Positions 1-10,016 of a stretch of DNA of 64,000 nt are shown here, piece by piece. Made by a program: the position numbers and the translations under genes. The DNA is from Priestia koreensis (GTDB lineage Bacteria > Bacillota > Bacilli > Bacillales > Bacillaceae_H): positions 329,924 through 393,923 of the forward strand of contig NZ_LILC01000002.1 in assembly GCF_001274935.1 (NCBI RefSeq), written 5' to 3'. Within the stretch, counting starts at the first letter, position 1. Every line of letters starts with the position of its first letter. The notes beneath the pieces were generated by a model, which did not search any database, had not been told where the DNA came from, and saw nothing but the letters and a program-made list of their open reading frames with translations.

Positions 1-186
1 ATAAAAGCTTTTGACCTCACATGGTCCGAGTTTTAAAAGGGTATTTCCGACGCCTAAAACAAAGCGGATTTTCGCACCAAAGATGCGCGCAACTAGTATG
101 TGACCTAGCTCGTGGATAATCGTCACGATTGGTAATGTGAGAAAAAAAGCAAGGAAAAAGGTCCAAATATCATCAAGCCCAAACAA
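1..186 (-). CDS. M50-type membrane zinc metalloprotease, N-terminal fragment
   Basis: Partial gene running off the left edge; only about 62 N-terminal residues are visible. A hydrophobic segment is followed by IIHELGH, the HExxH zinc motif embedded in a membrane helix, which is typical of site-2/M50 family intramembrane proteases. I chose the TTG start at 184-186 because AGGAGG lies at 195-200, an ideal distance. No product name beyond the family is justified without the C-terminal half. Confidence 0.7.
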   Translation of the reverse strand, partial: MFGLDDIWTFFLAFFLTLPIVTIIHELGHILVARIFGAKIRFVLGVGNTLLKLGPCEVKSFY

Positions 187-435
187 GAGAATCCCTCCTA
201 GATGTTATGGTATGTATGTTTTAATGGTTATTCATGATGTGGAGATGAGGTTTATCTGATGTCTATTTGAGTAGTACCCTGTGTATAGGTGCTATAACAT
301 GTTTTGAAGAGGTTTTTTCTTTGTCTGTTAAAAAGTCAATGTGTTGTTAATATTTAACCGTTATGAATTCGGGAAGAAGAGGCTATTCTAAGTAGTGAGC
401 AACACGCTCACAAAGAGGACAGGGGGATGATCGCG

Positions 436-591
436 TTGGCAAAACGTAAAGTAGCACATGATCCTGCGAAGAAAAATAATCAAACACCTAAAGAAAGCAT
501 GCCTGATACGGAATTTTCTGTTGAGTATGGCGGGGAAGATCGCTTTAAAGCAGCAAACCGTAACTCAAAAAAGAGCCGTCAGGGGAGATAA
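436..591 (+). CDS. Small basic spore-protein-like protein (51 aa)
   Basis: A 51-residue Lys/Arg-rich protein. Its middle contains DTEFSVEY, which resembles the TEFASE-type GPR protease site of gamma-type small acid-soluble spore proteins; the tail has an Ala-Asn-basic composition. AGGGGG at 421-426 abuts an ATG at 427 but is well spaced for the TTG at 436, so I prefer TTG (sequence begins MAKRK). It is followed after 3 bases by a second small gene of similar character. The spore role is inferred from motif resemblance; it could be another YfhD-like small protein. Confidence 0.55.
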   Translation: MAKRKVAHDPAKKNNQTPKESMPDTEFSVEYGGEDRFKAANRNSKKSRQGR

Positions 592-594
592 TAT

Positions 595-741
595 ATGATG
601 AAGAAAAATCATCCAAGTCAGAAAGAAAAGACGAAGAATCTGTTTCAAGAGGAGTTTGGGAGTGAAATGGGCGATTTTAACGCTCATCAAGCTTATCAAC
701 CAGAAGCAGAATCACAAGCAAAAAAACGCTGTAAAAAATAA
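595..741 (+). CDS. Small spore-protein-like protein (48 aa)
   Basis: A 48-residue hydrophilic protein starting MMKKNH, with AGGGGAG at 581-587 giving a 7-base spacing to the first ATG. The segment EEFGSEMGDFNA resembles the EFGSE-type cleavage motif of gamma-type SASPs, and the C-terminus is Lys-rich. It is almost certainly co-transcribed with the preceding small gene. It is much shorter than classical SspE (about 84 aa), and no close family is recognised; a minor spore-core protein is the best guess. Confidence 0.5.
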   Translation: MMKKNHPSQKEKTKNLFQEEFGSEMGDFNAHQAYQPEAESQAKKRCKK

Positions 742-864
742 CATGCTGTGCTAGAGTGCCTTATTCTACACAGGGTTGTTTCCGATAAAAGTGCATTTGA
801 TCTGATTGCGAGGTCCTTTGCACGTAAGCAATGGAATACCAATCAATAAAGAGAAAATGCATGA

Positions 865-902
865 AAAAATCCCTCGCAGAATCGCCTGTGAGGGATTTTT
901 CT
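865..902. terminator. Bidirectional terminator
   Basis: The arms AAAAATCCCTC (865-875) and GAGGGATTTTT (890-900) pair, with T-runs on both sides. It serves the permease gene on the minus strand and can also end the small-gene transcript on the plus strand. Confidence 0.8.
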
Positions 903-904
903 TA

Positions 905-2296
905 TTAGCTAGCTTTTTTAAGAGTAGTGTGTTCTTTCTTTTTACCGAAGTGATAAAACAACAGCCCTAAGCCGCTAAATACAACCGGTCCAATAATAAG
1001 CGGCGCATACTCTGTCCATGTTGTTGTAGAAGAAGGAATTAGCGTCAGAACAATTGTACCGATAACGGATAAAAGTCCAACTCCTGCAATAATATACGCA
1101 ACGACATTATGCTTAATTTTAAACGGACGAACACTTTTTCGATCCGTGATGCGCAGTTTTAAATAGGCGCTAATTAAAAAGATATACGGAATGAAAAAGG
1201 CAAGTGTCGCCATTAATACTAGCATATTTAACGCTGCAGAAATCGTTGGGATAAAGCTTGAAAGAATCAAAATGGCTGTTACGCCACCCGCTTGCCAAAG
1301 AATAAGGTTCGTTGGCATATTCGCTTTATTTAACTTTGTTAAAGAGGCAGGTAAAATATTCTTTCCGCTTTCTCGAATCATGACGCTTGGATTAATAATT
1401 AGGAACGATAGTGATCCACCTACTGACAATACAAAGCAAATACCAAGTATTTGCCCTAAGTTAAACGGTAAGTGAAATTGCTTTGTAACCGTGTCTGCAA
1501 ATACATAAAGAGCCGTTGCGGTTTGATCAGGTGTAATATTCACCACAAATTGGAATGCAACTGTTGCTAAAATATAAACGGCACCAATTAAGATCGAAGC
1601 TGTTAAAATCGCTTTTGGAAACGTCTTTTGCGGATTACGCACATCGTTTGCGATTGTTCCGAGCATTTCCATTCCTGAAAAAGCAAACATTAAGCTAGAT
1701 AAAAACATAATTGTATCAAGTGATAAATTGTTTGGCGCAATACTTTTCGCTGTAAATTCTGTTGCGGAGTGGTGTCCTGTAAACATACTCGCAAATCCAA
1801 AGCCAAAAATCAGTAGTGCAGGCACTAATACGCCAAGCGGTGCCCCGATTGAGGCAAGCTTTTCACTCATTTTTGTCCCTCGTAGCGTTAGAGCCGTGAC
1901 GAATAAGAAAATACCAATCGAAATGGATGTGGTCATCCACGTATGATCCAAAATTTGTGGCTGACGAATCGCATACGCGACGTTTACTGTAATCCCAATT
2001 AAAAGAGAAGGATAGTACGTAAAATTGGCGACCCAGAAAAACCACCCGCACAAAAAGCTCGCTCGCTCACCGAACGCACGCTTCACCCAGGAAGCGAGTC
2101 CCCCTTGATCAGGGTACGTCGTTGAAAGCTCTGATACCATTAAGCTAATTGGAATAAAGTATAAACATGCGGCAATAATCCAAAAGACAATGGCCGAAGG
2201 CCCAATTGTAGAGGCAAAGGGAATATTTTTAAGTCCTAATATTGAATTGATGCTCAAAAGGGAAAGCCCCATTACACCAAGTTTTTTGTTATTCAT
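905..2296 (-). CDS. APC superfamily amino acid permease
   Basis: About 463 residues with roughly 12 hydrophobic segments. The N-terminal signature SLLSINSILGLKNIPF and the conserved PDQGGLASWVKRAFG loop place it in the amino acid-polyamine-organocation superfamily, nearest the glutamate/GABA antiporter-type branch. The substrate cannot be read from sequence. GAGG lies directly against an ATG at 2308 but about 11 bases before the ATG at 2296 (MNNKKLG), so the later start is preferred; the longer form adds only four residues. It is monocistronic, with a terminator just downstream. Confidence 0.85.
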   Translation of the reverse strand: MNNKKLGVMGLSLLSINSILGLKNIPFASTIGPSAIVFWIIAACLYFIPISLMVSELSTTYPDQGGLASWVKRAFGERASFLCGWFFWVANFTYYPSLLIGITVNVAYAIRQPQILDHTWMTTSISIGIFLFVTALTLRGTKMSEKLASIGAPLGVLVPALLIFGFGFASMFTGHHSATEFTAKSIAPNNLSLDTIMFLSSLMFAFSGMEMLGTIANDVRNPQKTFPKAILTASILIGAVYILATVAFQFVVNITPDQTATALYVFADTVTKQFHLPFNLGQILGICFVLSVGGSLSFLIINPSVMIRESGKNILPASLTKLNKANMPTNLILWQAGGVTAILILSSFIPTISAALNMLVLMATLAFFIPYIFLISAYLKLRITDRKSVRPFKIKHNVVAYIIAGVGLLSVIGTIVLTLIPSSTTTWTEYAPLIIGPVVFSGLGLLFYHFGKKKEHTTLKKAS

Positions 2297-2459
2297 TGCT
2301 GTCACCATCCTCGTGTGTCCAAAGTTCCATGAGTTATCATGTCATAAACATTCAAATCTGTGACTAATCATACATCAAAAAGTATAAACAACCAATATGT
2401 TTTATTAAAATAACATTTTTAAATATTTTCTGACTCTTATTGAAACGGGGAGACCGATA

Positions 2460-2493
2460 AAAAAGGCAACCTCTGAGAGAGATTGCCTTCGTT
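2460..2493 (-). terminator. Rho-independent terminator of the radical SAM gene
   Basis: An imperfect hairpin pairs AAGGCAA with TTGCCTT around a CTCT/AGAG core. On the minus strand it is followed by a run of six T. Confidence 0.75.
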
Positions 2494-2502
2494 TATCTTT
2501 CC

Positions 2503-4272
2503 TTAGTTAAGAACGGGTACCGTAAAGGAAGAGAGCGGTTTTGAGTATAGTTTGGTTCTGTTTTCACGCTGATCAAAAAATACAAGAAGCAGCGATGGTT
2601 TAGAAATAATGTCGCCTGTTTCTTTGTAGACTTCATAGTCAAAAGGCAGAATTTCAAGAAGCGTATGCTTATACAATTCTTTTTCTGATAACTCTTCTGC
2701 TACAAAGGCTTCACCCATTACGCTTGCATCTGCTGAGATTTGGCGATAATAGTGTGAGCGAATAGGCTTGTCTGTTAAGTCATTCCACCATGGCTTACGT
2801 GGTTTGAACTTTTGTTTTTGTAGATAATCAAGCTTCATGAATCCAGAGATAATGTGATGATCACTGAAACCTTCCGTAAGTAAATATTCATCCAAGCGTT
2901 TAAAGAGATCTTCTAGCTGATGACCAATACGTGACCAGCCCTGCTCGTCCCAATACGTGCCAAAGCCTTGGAAAAAGTCGAACGGCGTTTCATACACATG
3001 CTTGACTAAGAATTCAATCGTATGATCCACGCGATGATCGTTCCAGTACTTCTCCAAAATGTCTTCAACCTGTTTAATACGAATAACATCTTCGAATGAA
3101 AGGACGTTATTTCGAAGAATTTCGTACGGTGAGTGATCCATGTATACGTAGTCGTGCTGATCAGCACGAAGGCGCAGTCCTGTTCCACGAAGCATTTTTA
3201 AGAAGCCAAGCTGCAACTCTTCAGGACGGAGCGCGAACACGTCGTTAAACGTATTTTTAAAGGATGCATAATCTTCATCAGGAAGACCCGCAATTAAATC
3301 AAGATGCTGATCAATTTTGCCGCCGTCTTTTACCATCGTGACCGTACGAGTAAGCTTTTGGAAGTTTTGCTTTCGCATCACAAGCTCGTTAACGGCATCA
3401 TTTGTAGACTGTACACCAATTTCAAAGCGGAACAGACCTTTTGGTGCATTGTCATTAAGGAATTGAATAACTTCAGGGCGCATAATGTCCGCTGTAATTT
3501 CAAACTGGAATACGGTTCCCGGAAGATGCTCATCAATTAGAAACTGAAACATTTCCATAGCATAGCTACGGCTAATATTAAATGTACGATCCACAAATTT
3601 AATGGTTTTTGCCCCGTTTTGCATTAAGAAGCGGATGTCGTCTTTTACTTTCTCACGGTCAAAGTAGCGAACGCCTACTTCAATAGAAGAGAGGCAGAAC
3701 TGACAGCTGAACGGACAGCCCCGACTTGTTTCAATATACACCACGCGTTTTGAAAGCTCGCTGCGATCCTCTTCAAAGCGGAACGGAGACGGCATTTCTT
3801 TTAGGTCGATTTTATTACGCTGTGGGTTAATGACTTTCTCTCCGTCGCGTCGGAATGCAACGCCGCTTACGTTCTCATAGTTTCCTTCACCCTCAATTTC
3901 ACGAAGGAGCTGTGTGAACGTTTCTTCACCTTCACCGATTGCGATAAAGTCAGCATCTGGAATACGATCAAGCCATTGACTTACATCGTACGTTACTTCA
4001 GGTCCACCCAGAATAATCTTTACCTCTGGTTTAATTTTCTTCAGTAACTTCACCACTTTAATTGTTTCTTCGATGTTCCAAATGTAGCAGCTGAATCCAA
4101 TTACATCAGGATTTCGCGTATATAAATCAGTGACAATATTTAAAATAGGGTCTTTAATTGTATATTCAGCCATTTCTACCGCAAATTCAGGTTCGGCATA
4201 AGCTTTTAAGCAGCGAAGTGCTAGGCATGTATGAATGTATTTAGCATTTAATGTACTTACGACAATATTCAT
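2503..4272 (-). CDS. Cobalamin-binding-domain radical SAM protein
   Basis: A 589-residue protein. The N-terminal ~140 residues form a B12-binding-like Rossmann region ([10 protein letters not shown], then a GEGEETF motif). Next comes a radical SAM core with the cluster motif [10 protein letters not shown] (three Cys spaced CxxxCxxC), and then a long C-terminal extension of the kind seen in DUF4080 proteins. It probably binds a 4Fe-4S cluster and SAM in the cytoplasm; the substrate is unknown. The start is the ATG at 4270-4272, preceded by GGAGG 13 bases upstream; an earlier TTG overlaps that Shine-Dalgarno sequence and is rejected. Divergent from nadE. Confidence 0.85.
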   Translation of the reverse strand: MNIVVSTLNAKYIHTCLALRCLKAYAEPEFAVEMAEYTIKDPILNIVTDLYTRNPDVIGFSCYIWNIEETIKVVKLLKKIKPEVKIILGGPEVTYDVSQWLDRIPDADFIAIGEGEETFTQLLREIEGEGNYENVSGVAFRRDGEKVINPQRNKIDLKEMPSPFRFEEDRSELSKRVVYIETSRGCPFSCQFCLSSIEVGVRYFDREKVKDDIRFLMQNGAKTIKFVDRTFNISRSYAMEMFQFLIDEHLPGTVFQFEITADIMRPEVIQFLNDNAPKGLFRFEIGVQSTNDAVNELVMRKQNFQKLTRTVTMVKDGGKIDQHLDLIAGLPDEDYASFKNTFNDVFALRPEELQLGFLKMLRGTGLRLRADQHDYVYMDHSPYEILRNNVLSFEDVIRIKQVEDILEKYWNDHRVDHTIEFLVKHVYETPFDFFQGFGTYWDEQGWSRIGHQLEDLFKRLDEYLLTEGFSDHHIISGFMKLDYLQKQKFKPRKPWWNDLTDKPIRSHYYRQISADASVMGEAFVAEELSEKELYKHTLLEILPFDYEVYKETGDIISKPSLLLVFFDQRENRTKLYSKPLSSFTVPVLN

Positions 4273-4546
4273 TAAAATTACGAAACCTCCTATCAAATAT
4301 AACGCTCTATTGTATCACATTTTTGCCAAAAAAAGCGTAAGAGATAACAAAAAAGCACGGCTTCTCTTTTTAATCTCGTTCACCAAGGTACATAATAGAG
4401 AGGGAAGTATTTTTGTCCTCGGTTTCAGTGAGGATGAATGGGGAATACTACAGGAAATAGTGTTATGCTTTTCCAACAAGACAGAACGTGAGATAATACA
4501 ATGTGGTCAATCGACACAGGTCGTGATGATGAAAGGAGCTTATAAC

Positions 4547-5377
4547 ATGAGTGAATTACAACGTAAAATTATTGAGGAAATGGAAACAAAGCCTCAAATT
4601 AATCCACAAGAAGAAATTCGCCGTAGCGTCGATTTCTTGAAATCGTACATGAAAAAAAATAGCTTTCTACGTACGTTTGTACTAGGAATTTCAGGCGGTC
4701 AGGATTCTACTTTAGCTGGTAAGCTAGCACAGCTTGCTGTGAATGAATTGAATGAAGAAGCAGGAAAAGAGCACTATCAATTTATTGCGGTCCGTCTTCC
4801 TTACGGGGTGCAAGCGGACGAGCAAGATTGCCAAGATGCGCTCCAGTTTATTCAGCCTAGCCGTAGCGTAGCAGTTAACATTAAAGGTGCAGTTGATCAA
4901 GCAGTAGAAGCAGTAGAAGCTGCAACAGGTGAGAAGGTTTCCGATTTTAATAAAGGAAACATCAAAGCACGTCAGCGCATGATTGCTCAATACGCAATTG
5001 CAGGATCATCGAATGGCGTAGTTATTGGAACAGATCATTCTGCAGAAGCAGTAACAGGCTTTTATACGAAATACGGTGACGGCGGAGCAGACTTAGTACC
5101 TCTTTATCGTTTAACAAAACGTCAAGGGAAACAGCTGTTAAAAGAGCTAGGCTGCCCAGAGCACCTCTATATGAAAAAGCCAACGGCTGATCTAGAAGAA
5201 GATCGTCCACAGCTTCCAGATGAAGAAGCATTAGGGGTTACATATGAGCAGATTGATGAATATTTAGAAGGACAAGATGTTGGGGAAGAGGCAAGCAAAA
5301 CGATTGAAGGTCATTACTTGAAGTCTCAGCATAAACGCCACATGCCAATTACGGTATTTGATGATTTTTGGAAATAA
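4547..5377 (+). CDS. nadE: Ammonia-dependent NAD+ synthetase
   Basis: A 276-residue NadE that converts deamido-NAD, ATP and ammonia to NAD in the last step of NAD synthesis. The ATP-pyrophosphatase P-loop SGGQDST lies near residue 47, and the family-typical segments [30 protein letters not shown] and TKRQGKQLL are present. There is no glutaminase domain, so it is the short bacterial form. AAAGGAG at 4531-4537 sets the ATG at 4547. The frame stays open about 300 bases upstream, but that stretch does not look coding and family length supports this start. Confidence 0.96.
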   Translation: MSELQRKIIEEMETKPQINPQEEIRRSVDFLKSYMKKNSFLRTFVLGISGGQDSTLAGKLAQLAVNELNEEAGKEHYQFIAVRLPYGVQADEQDCQDALQFIQPSRSVAVNIKGAVDQAVEAVEAATGEKVSDFNKGNIKARQRMIAQYAIAGSSNGVVIGTDHSAEAVTGFYTKYGDGGADLVPLYRLTKRQGKQLLKELGCPEHLYMKKPTADLEEDRPQLPDEEALGVTYEQIDEYLEGQDVGEEASKTIEGHYLKSQHKRHMPITVFDDFWK

Positions 5378-5388
5378 AGAGTAGGGAG

Positions 5389-5419
5389 AAGGTCGTGATT
5401 TTGGTCACGGCCTTTTTTT
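5389..5419 (+). terminator. Terminator of nadE
   Basis: GGTCGTGA pairs with TCACGGCC, followed by seven T. Confidence 0.85.
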
Positions 5420-5460
5420 ACAAAAGATAGAAAATTTAGTAAATGTAGTCTAATTTTCAT

Positions 5461-5507
5461 AAAAGCAGACGATATAATAAGTGTAATTATATCGTCTGCT
5501 TTTTTTA
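5461..5507 (+). terminator. Perfect 18-bp hairpin with T-tract
   Basis: The arms at 5461-5478 and 5486-5503 are perfectly complementary across a 7-base loop, and T residues follow. It lies after the nadE terminator and before the chemoreceptor gene, so it may be a back-up terminator or belong to a separate short transcript. Confidence 0.7.
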
Positions 5508-5623
5508 TGTCATGAATAGGAAAAAAGATTCATTTTTTTAGTGAAATAATATTTATTATTATCTAAAAATTTTCTATAATAGGAAAATAATGAAAAGAGT
5601 AGGGTGAAAGGGGATTGTAAAGC

Positions 5624-7417
5624 GTGAAAAAACAGCGTGAAAAAAAAGTGCGTGCAAAAAAAGAGAAAAAGCACAAAAACGCAAGTAAGCCCAATAACCG
5701 TGGGAGGGAATGGTTCAGTAGAGTATTTAACCGATTAACGCTCGGAAAAAAATATGGACTAGGTATGCTAGTAGTAATCGTGTTATTCTCCTTATCGATC
5801 ATTGCTACGTTTGTTTCATTGACAGTCGTTAAGCGCGACGTAGGAAATGAAATGGACGGAAGTGAACGATCGATTACGATCGTCAACATGCAAAAACAAT
5901 TCCGTGAACAAGGAAATATTATTAATAGCTATATTTTAGATAGCAATCCTGCTCATATTGATGAGATGAGACGAAATGATCTGGCGTTTAAAGAGTTGTC
6001 AAAAACACTAAAAAGTTCGATGAGTGATAAAGAACATCAAACAAAATTGACACAGATTTTAAGTAACGAAGATAAAATTGTAAAGTTATTTAATAAAGAT
6101 GTCGTTGATGGTGTTGTAGCACAAAATAAGTTGGCGTATACGACGGCAAAAATGAGAGCCGATCAAATTATTACGGATAACGTAATCACGCTTGATTCAC
6201 TTAATGAAATTATTCAAAGTGAACGAGATACATATGTCAATCGTGCGCAGGCTATTTTAAGTACGGCAGGTTTTATTCTATTAGGAGCCCTTGTCGTATC
6301 CATTATTATTGGATCAGGCATTATGATTGTGATTACGAGAACGTTAAACAAACAGCTAGGAATTCTCGTAAAAACAGCGAAACGGATTGCACAAGGAGAG
6401 CTGAATGTTGAACTGCCGCATTACAACGGAAAAGATGAGATTGCACAGCTCAGTGATGCGGTAGATATGATGAGGCAAAACTTGCAGGGAATGATTCAAG
6501 AAATTTCAGCTGTTTCTACTCATGTAACAGAAAAAAGTGAAGAATTGACGAAATCGTCTAGCGAAGTAAGACAAGCGAGTCTACAAATTGCTACTACGAT
6601 GACACAGCTGTCAGCAGGAGCAGATGATCAGGCTAAGACAGCTTCAAATATCGCAGAAATGATGGATGGATACGTAGATAAAATCAATCACGCCACCATC
6701 GAAAGTAAAGATGTTCAGTCCGTATCTACAACGATTCTACACATGACGAAAGAAGGAAACACGTTAATGAATGAATCAACGGTGAAAATGGAAGATATTC
6801 ATCGTCTCGTGAAAACGTCCGTTGATAAAGTAAAAGGATTAGATGCTCAAACAAAGCAGATTTCAAAATTAGTGAACGTAATTCGAGATATTGCCGATCA
6901 AACGAATCTTCTAGCGTTAAACGCAGCCATCGAAGCAGCACGCGCAGGTGATCACGGTCGTGGGTTTGCAGTAGTAGCTGATGAGGTGCGCAAGCTTGCT
7001 GAACAGGTGTCACACTCCGTTTCAGATATTACAAGCATCGTAAAAGGAATTCAAGCGGAGTCACACGAGGTAGTGTCTTCGTTAGTAGAAGGGTATGAAC
7101 AAGTAGAAAGCGGAGCAGGTCAAATTCAGCACACGGGTAAAACGTTCCAAAACATTCACCAGTCGATTACGAATATGGATAAAAGCATCGTAACAATGAC
7201 AACGAATTTAAACGATATCTCGAACGTGACGTCTAAAATCAATGAGTCGATTGAAAGCATTGCATCTGTTTCAGAGGAATCCGCAGCAGGAATTGAACAA
7301 GCTTCTGTCTCTGTTCATCAGTCAAATGCATCCATTGAGGATGTATCTGATAACTCAGCTTATTTGGCGCAGCTAGCCGATCAGCTCAATCAGATGCTCT
7401 TACGCTTTAAGCTCTAA
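5624..7417 (+). CDS. Methyl-accepting chemotaxis protein
   Basis: A 597-residue transmembrane chemoreceptor. The basic N-terminus is followed by TM1 (about residues 45-70), an extracytoplasmic four-helix-type sensor region, TM2 (about 212-238), a HAMP domain and the cytoplasmic signalling hairpin. The strongly conserved tip [18 protein letters not shown] lies near residue 425. The ligand is unknown. The start is GTG at 5624 with GAAAGGGG upstream. A very Lys-rich cytoplasmic N-terminal tail of about 35 residues is unusual for this family. A terminator follows, so it is probably monocistronic. Confidence 0.93.
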   Translation: MKKQREKKVRAKKEKKHKNASKPNNRGREWFSRVFNRLTLGKKYGLGMLVVIVLFSLSIIATFVSLTVVKRDVGNEMDGSERSITIVNMQKQFREQGNIINSYILDSNPAHIDEMRRNDLAFKELSKTLKSSMSDKEHQTKLTQILSNEDKIVKLFNKDVVDGVVAQNKLAYTTAKMRADQIITDNVITLDSLNEIIQSERDTYVNRAQAILSTAGFILLGALVVSIIIGSGIMIVITRTLNKQLGILVKTAKRIAQGELNVELPHYNGKDEIAQLSDAVDMMRQNLQGMIQEISAVSTHVTEKSEELTKSSSEVRQASLQIATTMTQLSAGADDQAKTASNIAEMMDGYVDKINHATIESKDVQSVSTTILHMTKEGNTLMNESTVKMEDIHRLVKTSVDKVKGLDAQTKQISKLVNVIRDIADQTNLLALNAAIEAARAGDHGRGFAVVADEVRKLAEQVSHSVSDITSIVKGIQAESHEVVSSLVEGYEQVESGAGQIQHTGKTFQNIHQSITNMDKSIVTMTTNLNDISNVTSKINESIESIASVSEESAAGIEQASVSVHQSNASIEDVSDNSAYLAQLADQLNQMLLRFKL

Positions 7418-7418
7418 G

Positions 7419-7459
7419 AATAAGCTAGATGGCATAACGCCATTTAGCTTATTTTTTTA
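7419..7459 (+). terminator. Terminator of the chemoreceptor gene
   Basis: AATAAGCTA with inner GATGGC pairs to GCCAT and TTAGCTTATT, followed by seven T. Confidence 0.85.
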
Positions 7460-7610
7460 TAAAAATGGAAGCGAACGCTGTCTCTTTTTTAGGAAGAAAG
7501 ACGGAGGGAATCGAAATTTCTAAGATTTTCTCCTCAGAAATAGAAGGGTATTGATCGAATCTGTAGAATAATGTGATAGCGTTGTTTAAATGTGAAAGGA
7601 GACAAAGCAC

Positions 7611-9452
7611 GTGACCGAAAATAAAATGGTAACAGTAAAAAAAGGGATCACGGAACCATCTCGTCTTCTTAGTATGGATTCATTTCCTTCTAATGAACAA
7701 GTATTTAACTACGAACTATACCAGGATATATTCAACCAGGCAGTGGACGGGATTATTATCTTTGATGAACATGGATGGATTTTGGAAGTAAACCCTGCTT
7801 TTTGTAATCGAACATCTTATCAGCGTGAAGAATTACTTCGTATGAAGATTGATGGAATGGTCGATGAGAAGTTTCAATATAAAATACACAAGCTGTTAAA
7901 GCTTCTTCATAAAAATGGGCGTGCGAGAGGCGAACTTCCTGTCAAGCTCCATAATGGAGAAGAAAAATATTTTGAATTTATTACCACGACGCATGTTGAA
8001 CAACACTATTACATGTCCATTATGAGAGACGTAACAGAAAAGCGATACATGGAAAAACAGCTCGCCAAAAGTGAACAAAAATTTCGCGAAGTGTTTGAGA
8101 ATGCCCTTGATTCCATTATCATTTGGGAAGATAATGGACGAATTGTTGACGCTAATTTAGCCGCTGAACGTACGTTTGAGCTCCCTCTTTATGAGCTAAT
8201 CGGAACGAATCTTCAGCGCTTTACCGATACCGGTAAAAGTGACGTATCATCCATTGTAAAAGAGTTTTTTAACAATGGAGCCATTCGGGAAGAATTATTA
8301 TTTTGCATGGGAAATGGTCAAAAAAAGGAATTAGAATTTACGGCCAAACGTGGAGCCATTGAAGGATATAATATTGCTATTTTTCGAAATGTAAGTGAAC
8401 GAAAGCGAATGGAGCGGGATCTACGTCAAAATGAGCAGAAATTCCGTAAAATGTTTCACGGTTCGCTCGACGGGATCGTTTTGTGGGATGAACAAAAAAG
8501 GGTTGTTGATGTGAATTCCGCAGCTTGTAACATTTTTGATCAGTCGATTGAAGAGCTCAGAGGGAAAAAAATATGGCAGTTTATACACAAAGATTCTTTT
8601 GAAGAGCTAGATTCTCACTGGCAGACGCTTGATAATAGTGGGGAAGCAGACGGTGAAATTTTGTGCGTTACGACGGGGAATGAAGAGAAAATCATTGAGT
8701 TCTCGATTAAAAAAGATATCATGCCGGGTCTCTACATGACGATTATTCGAGATGTAACGGATAAAAAGCAGTTACAAGAGCAAATACGTAAATCAGACAC
8801 GCTTCAAGTCGTGGGGCAACTTGCCGCTGGTATTGCTCACGAAATACGTAATCCGATGACGGCTTTGAAAGGGTTTATCCAGCTTCTTCAGGATAACATT
8901 AATCAAGAAAATGCGCTTTATTTTGATGTGATTACCTCTGAACTGCACCGGATTGAAACAATTATTACAGAATTTTTGGTCCTGGCTAAACCACAGGCCA
9001 TTCGATTTGAGAAATATCCAGTCATTAAAATCGTGCGTGAGACGATCGATCTTTTAGGCGCACAGGCGCTGCTTGAGGATGTGCAGTTTTTACCGATATT
9101 TGACTATGATCTCCCACCGATTTATTGTGAATCACATCAGCTTAAACAAGTATTCATTAATATTATCAAAAATGCTATTGAAGCGATGAAAAACGGTGGG
9201 TTTATTACGATTAAGGTCAGTCGTTATGATGAGGCGAATATTCTCGTATCGATTAAGGATGAAGGGGAAGGCATACCACCGGATCGTGTAAAGAGTCTCG
9301 GAGAACCATTTTACACGACGAAGGAAAAAGGAACGGGTTTGGGGCTAATGGTGTCCTATAAAATTATTAAAGAGCACAAAGGCCGTATAGAAGTAGAAAG
9401 TGAAATTGGATCAGGAACAACATTTGATATTATTCTTCCTACAGTTTTATAA
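7611..9452 (+). CDS. kinE: PAS-domain sensor histidine kinase, KinE-like
   Basis: A 613-residue soluble kinase with three successive PAS/PAC units (about residues 30-155, 155-270 and 275-395), then a HisKA domain with AAGIAHEIRNPM (phospho-acceptor His410) and an HATPase domain with DEGEGIPPD and GTGLGLMV motifs. No membrane segment is present. The order kinase-ogt-mtnA/mtnK matches B. subtilis kinE-ogt-mtn, which supports the symbol; B. subtilis KinE is longer (about 738 aa). It is expected to phosphorylate Spo0F and feed the sporulation phosphorelay. GTG start at 7611 with AAAGGAG upstream. Confidence 0.85.
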   Translation: MTENKMVTVKKGITEPSRLLSMDSFPSNEQVFNYELYQDIFNQAVDGIIIFDEHGWILEVNPAFCNRTSYQREELLRMKIDGMVDEKFQYKIHKLLKLLHKNGRARGELPVKLHNGEEKYFEFITTTHVEQHYYMSIMRDVTEKRYMEKQLAKSEQKFREVFENALDSIIIWEDNGRIVDANLAAERTFELPLYELIGTNLQRFTDTGKSDVSSIVKEFFNNGAIREELLFCMGNGQKKELEFTAKRGAIEGYNIAIFRNVSERKRMERDLRQNEQKFRKMFHGSLDGIVLWDEQKRVVDVNSAACNIFDQSIEELRGKKIWQFIHKDSFEELDSHWQTLDNSGEADGEILCVTTGNEEKIIEFSIKKDIMPGLYMTIIRDVTDKKQLQEQIRKSDTLQVVGQLAAGIAHEIRNPMTALKGFIQLLQDNINQENALYFDVITSELHRIETIITEFLVLAKPQAIRFEKYPVIKIVRETIDLLGAQALLEDVQFLPIFDYDLPPIYCESHQLKQVFINIIKNAIEAMKNGGFITIKVSRYDEANILVSIKDEGEGIPPDRVKSLGEPFYTTKEKGTGLGLMVSYKIIKEHKGRIEVESEIGSGTTFDIILPTVL

Positions 9453-9477
9453 TGGCAATATGAAGGGAGATACAGCG

Positions 9478-9996
9478 ATGTATTACTATAAAAAGATAAC
9501 AACTCCCATTTTCAAAGAGCTTCATCTAGTGGCAACTGAAAAGGGAATTTCTCATATTTTTTTAACAGAAAACGAATTTGAACAGTTTCAAGCGAATGCA
9601 AGTATTCAACGGGATGATGTAGGGTATACGGAAGAGGCCGTACAGCAGATCGAAGAGTATTTTGCAGGTAGCAGAAAGGCGTTCAATCTTTCAATTGATC
9701 TGCAAAAAGGGACAGCGTTTCAACGCGAGGTGTGGCGAGCGCTGTCTGAAATCCCTTTTGGGGTAACAAAGTCTTACCAAGACGTTGCGACGCTTATTGG
9801 GAGACCAAAAGCAGTACGCGCTCTTGGTCAGGCAAACCGACATAATCCATTACCTATTGTCGTTCCGTGTCATCGAGTCATTGGAAAAGATCGGCGTTTA
9901 ACAGGATATGCGGGAGATAAATTGGCTGAAAAAGAGCAGCTTCTTGCATTAGAGGGAATTTTAGTTGTAGAGGGTATGATAAAAGAGGGGCAATGA
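9478..9996 (+). CDS. ogt: Methylated-DNA-protein-cysteine methyltransferase
   Basis: A 172-residue suicide repair protein that moves O6-alkyl groups from guanine to its own cysteine. The active-site motif IVVPCHRVIG is present, preceded by the winged-helix segment FGVTKSYQDVA and the RAxGxA-type stretch VRALGQANRHNP. The start at 9478 is supported by AAGGGAGA and family length; an in-frame extension overlapping the kinase gene is rejected. It lies 25 bases after the kinase and is probably co-transcribed with it. Its stop codon lies inside the terminator stem. Confidence 0.95.
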   Translation: MYYYKKITTPIFKELHLVATEKGISHIFLTENEFEQFQANASIQRDDVGYTEEAVQQIEEYFAGSRKAFNLSIDLQKGTAFQREVWRALSEIPFGVTKSYQDVATLIGRPKAVRALGQANRHNPLPIVVPCHRVIGKDRRLTGYAGDKLAEKEQLLALEGILVVEGMIKEGQ

Positions 9997-10016
9997 TTAC
10001 CATTGGCCCTCTTTTA
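9981..10016. terminator. Bidirectional terminator between convergent genes
   Basis: A 15-bp stem with one mismatch pairs 9981-9995 with 10001-10015, with A/T flanks on both sides. It overlaps the last codons of both ogt and the convergent CheX-like gene. Confidence 0.85.

Noticed and set aside
4235..4546. In-frame N-terminal extension of nadE
   Set aside because: No ribosome site, overlaps the divergent radical SAM gene, and makes the protein about 100 residues too long.
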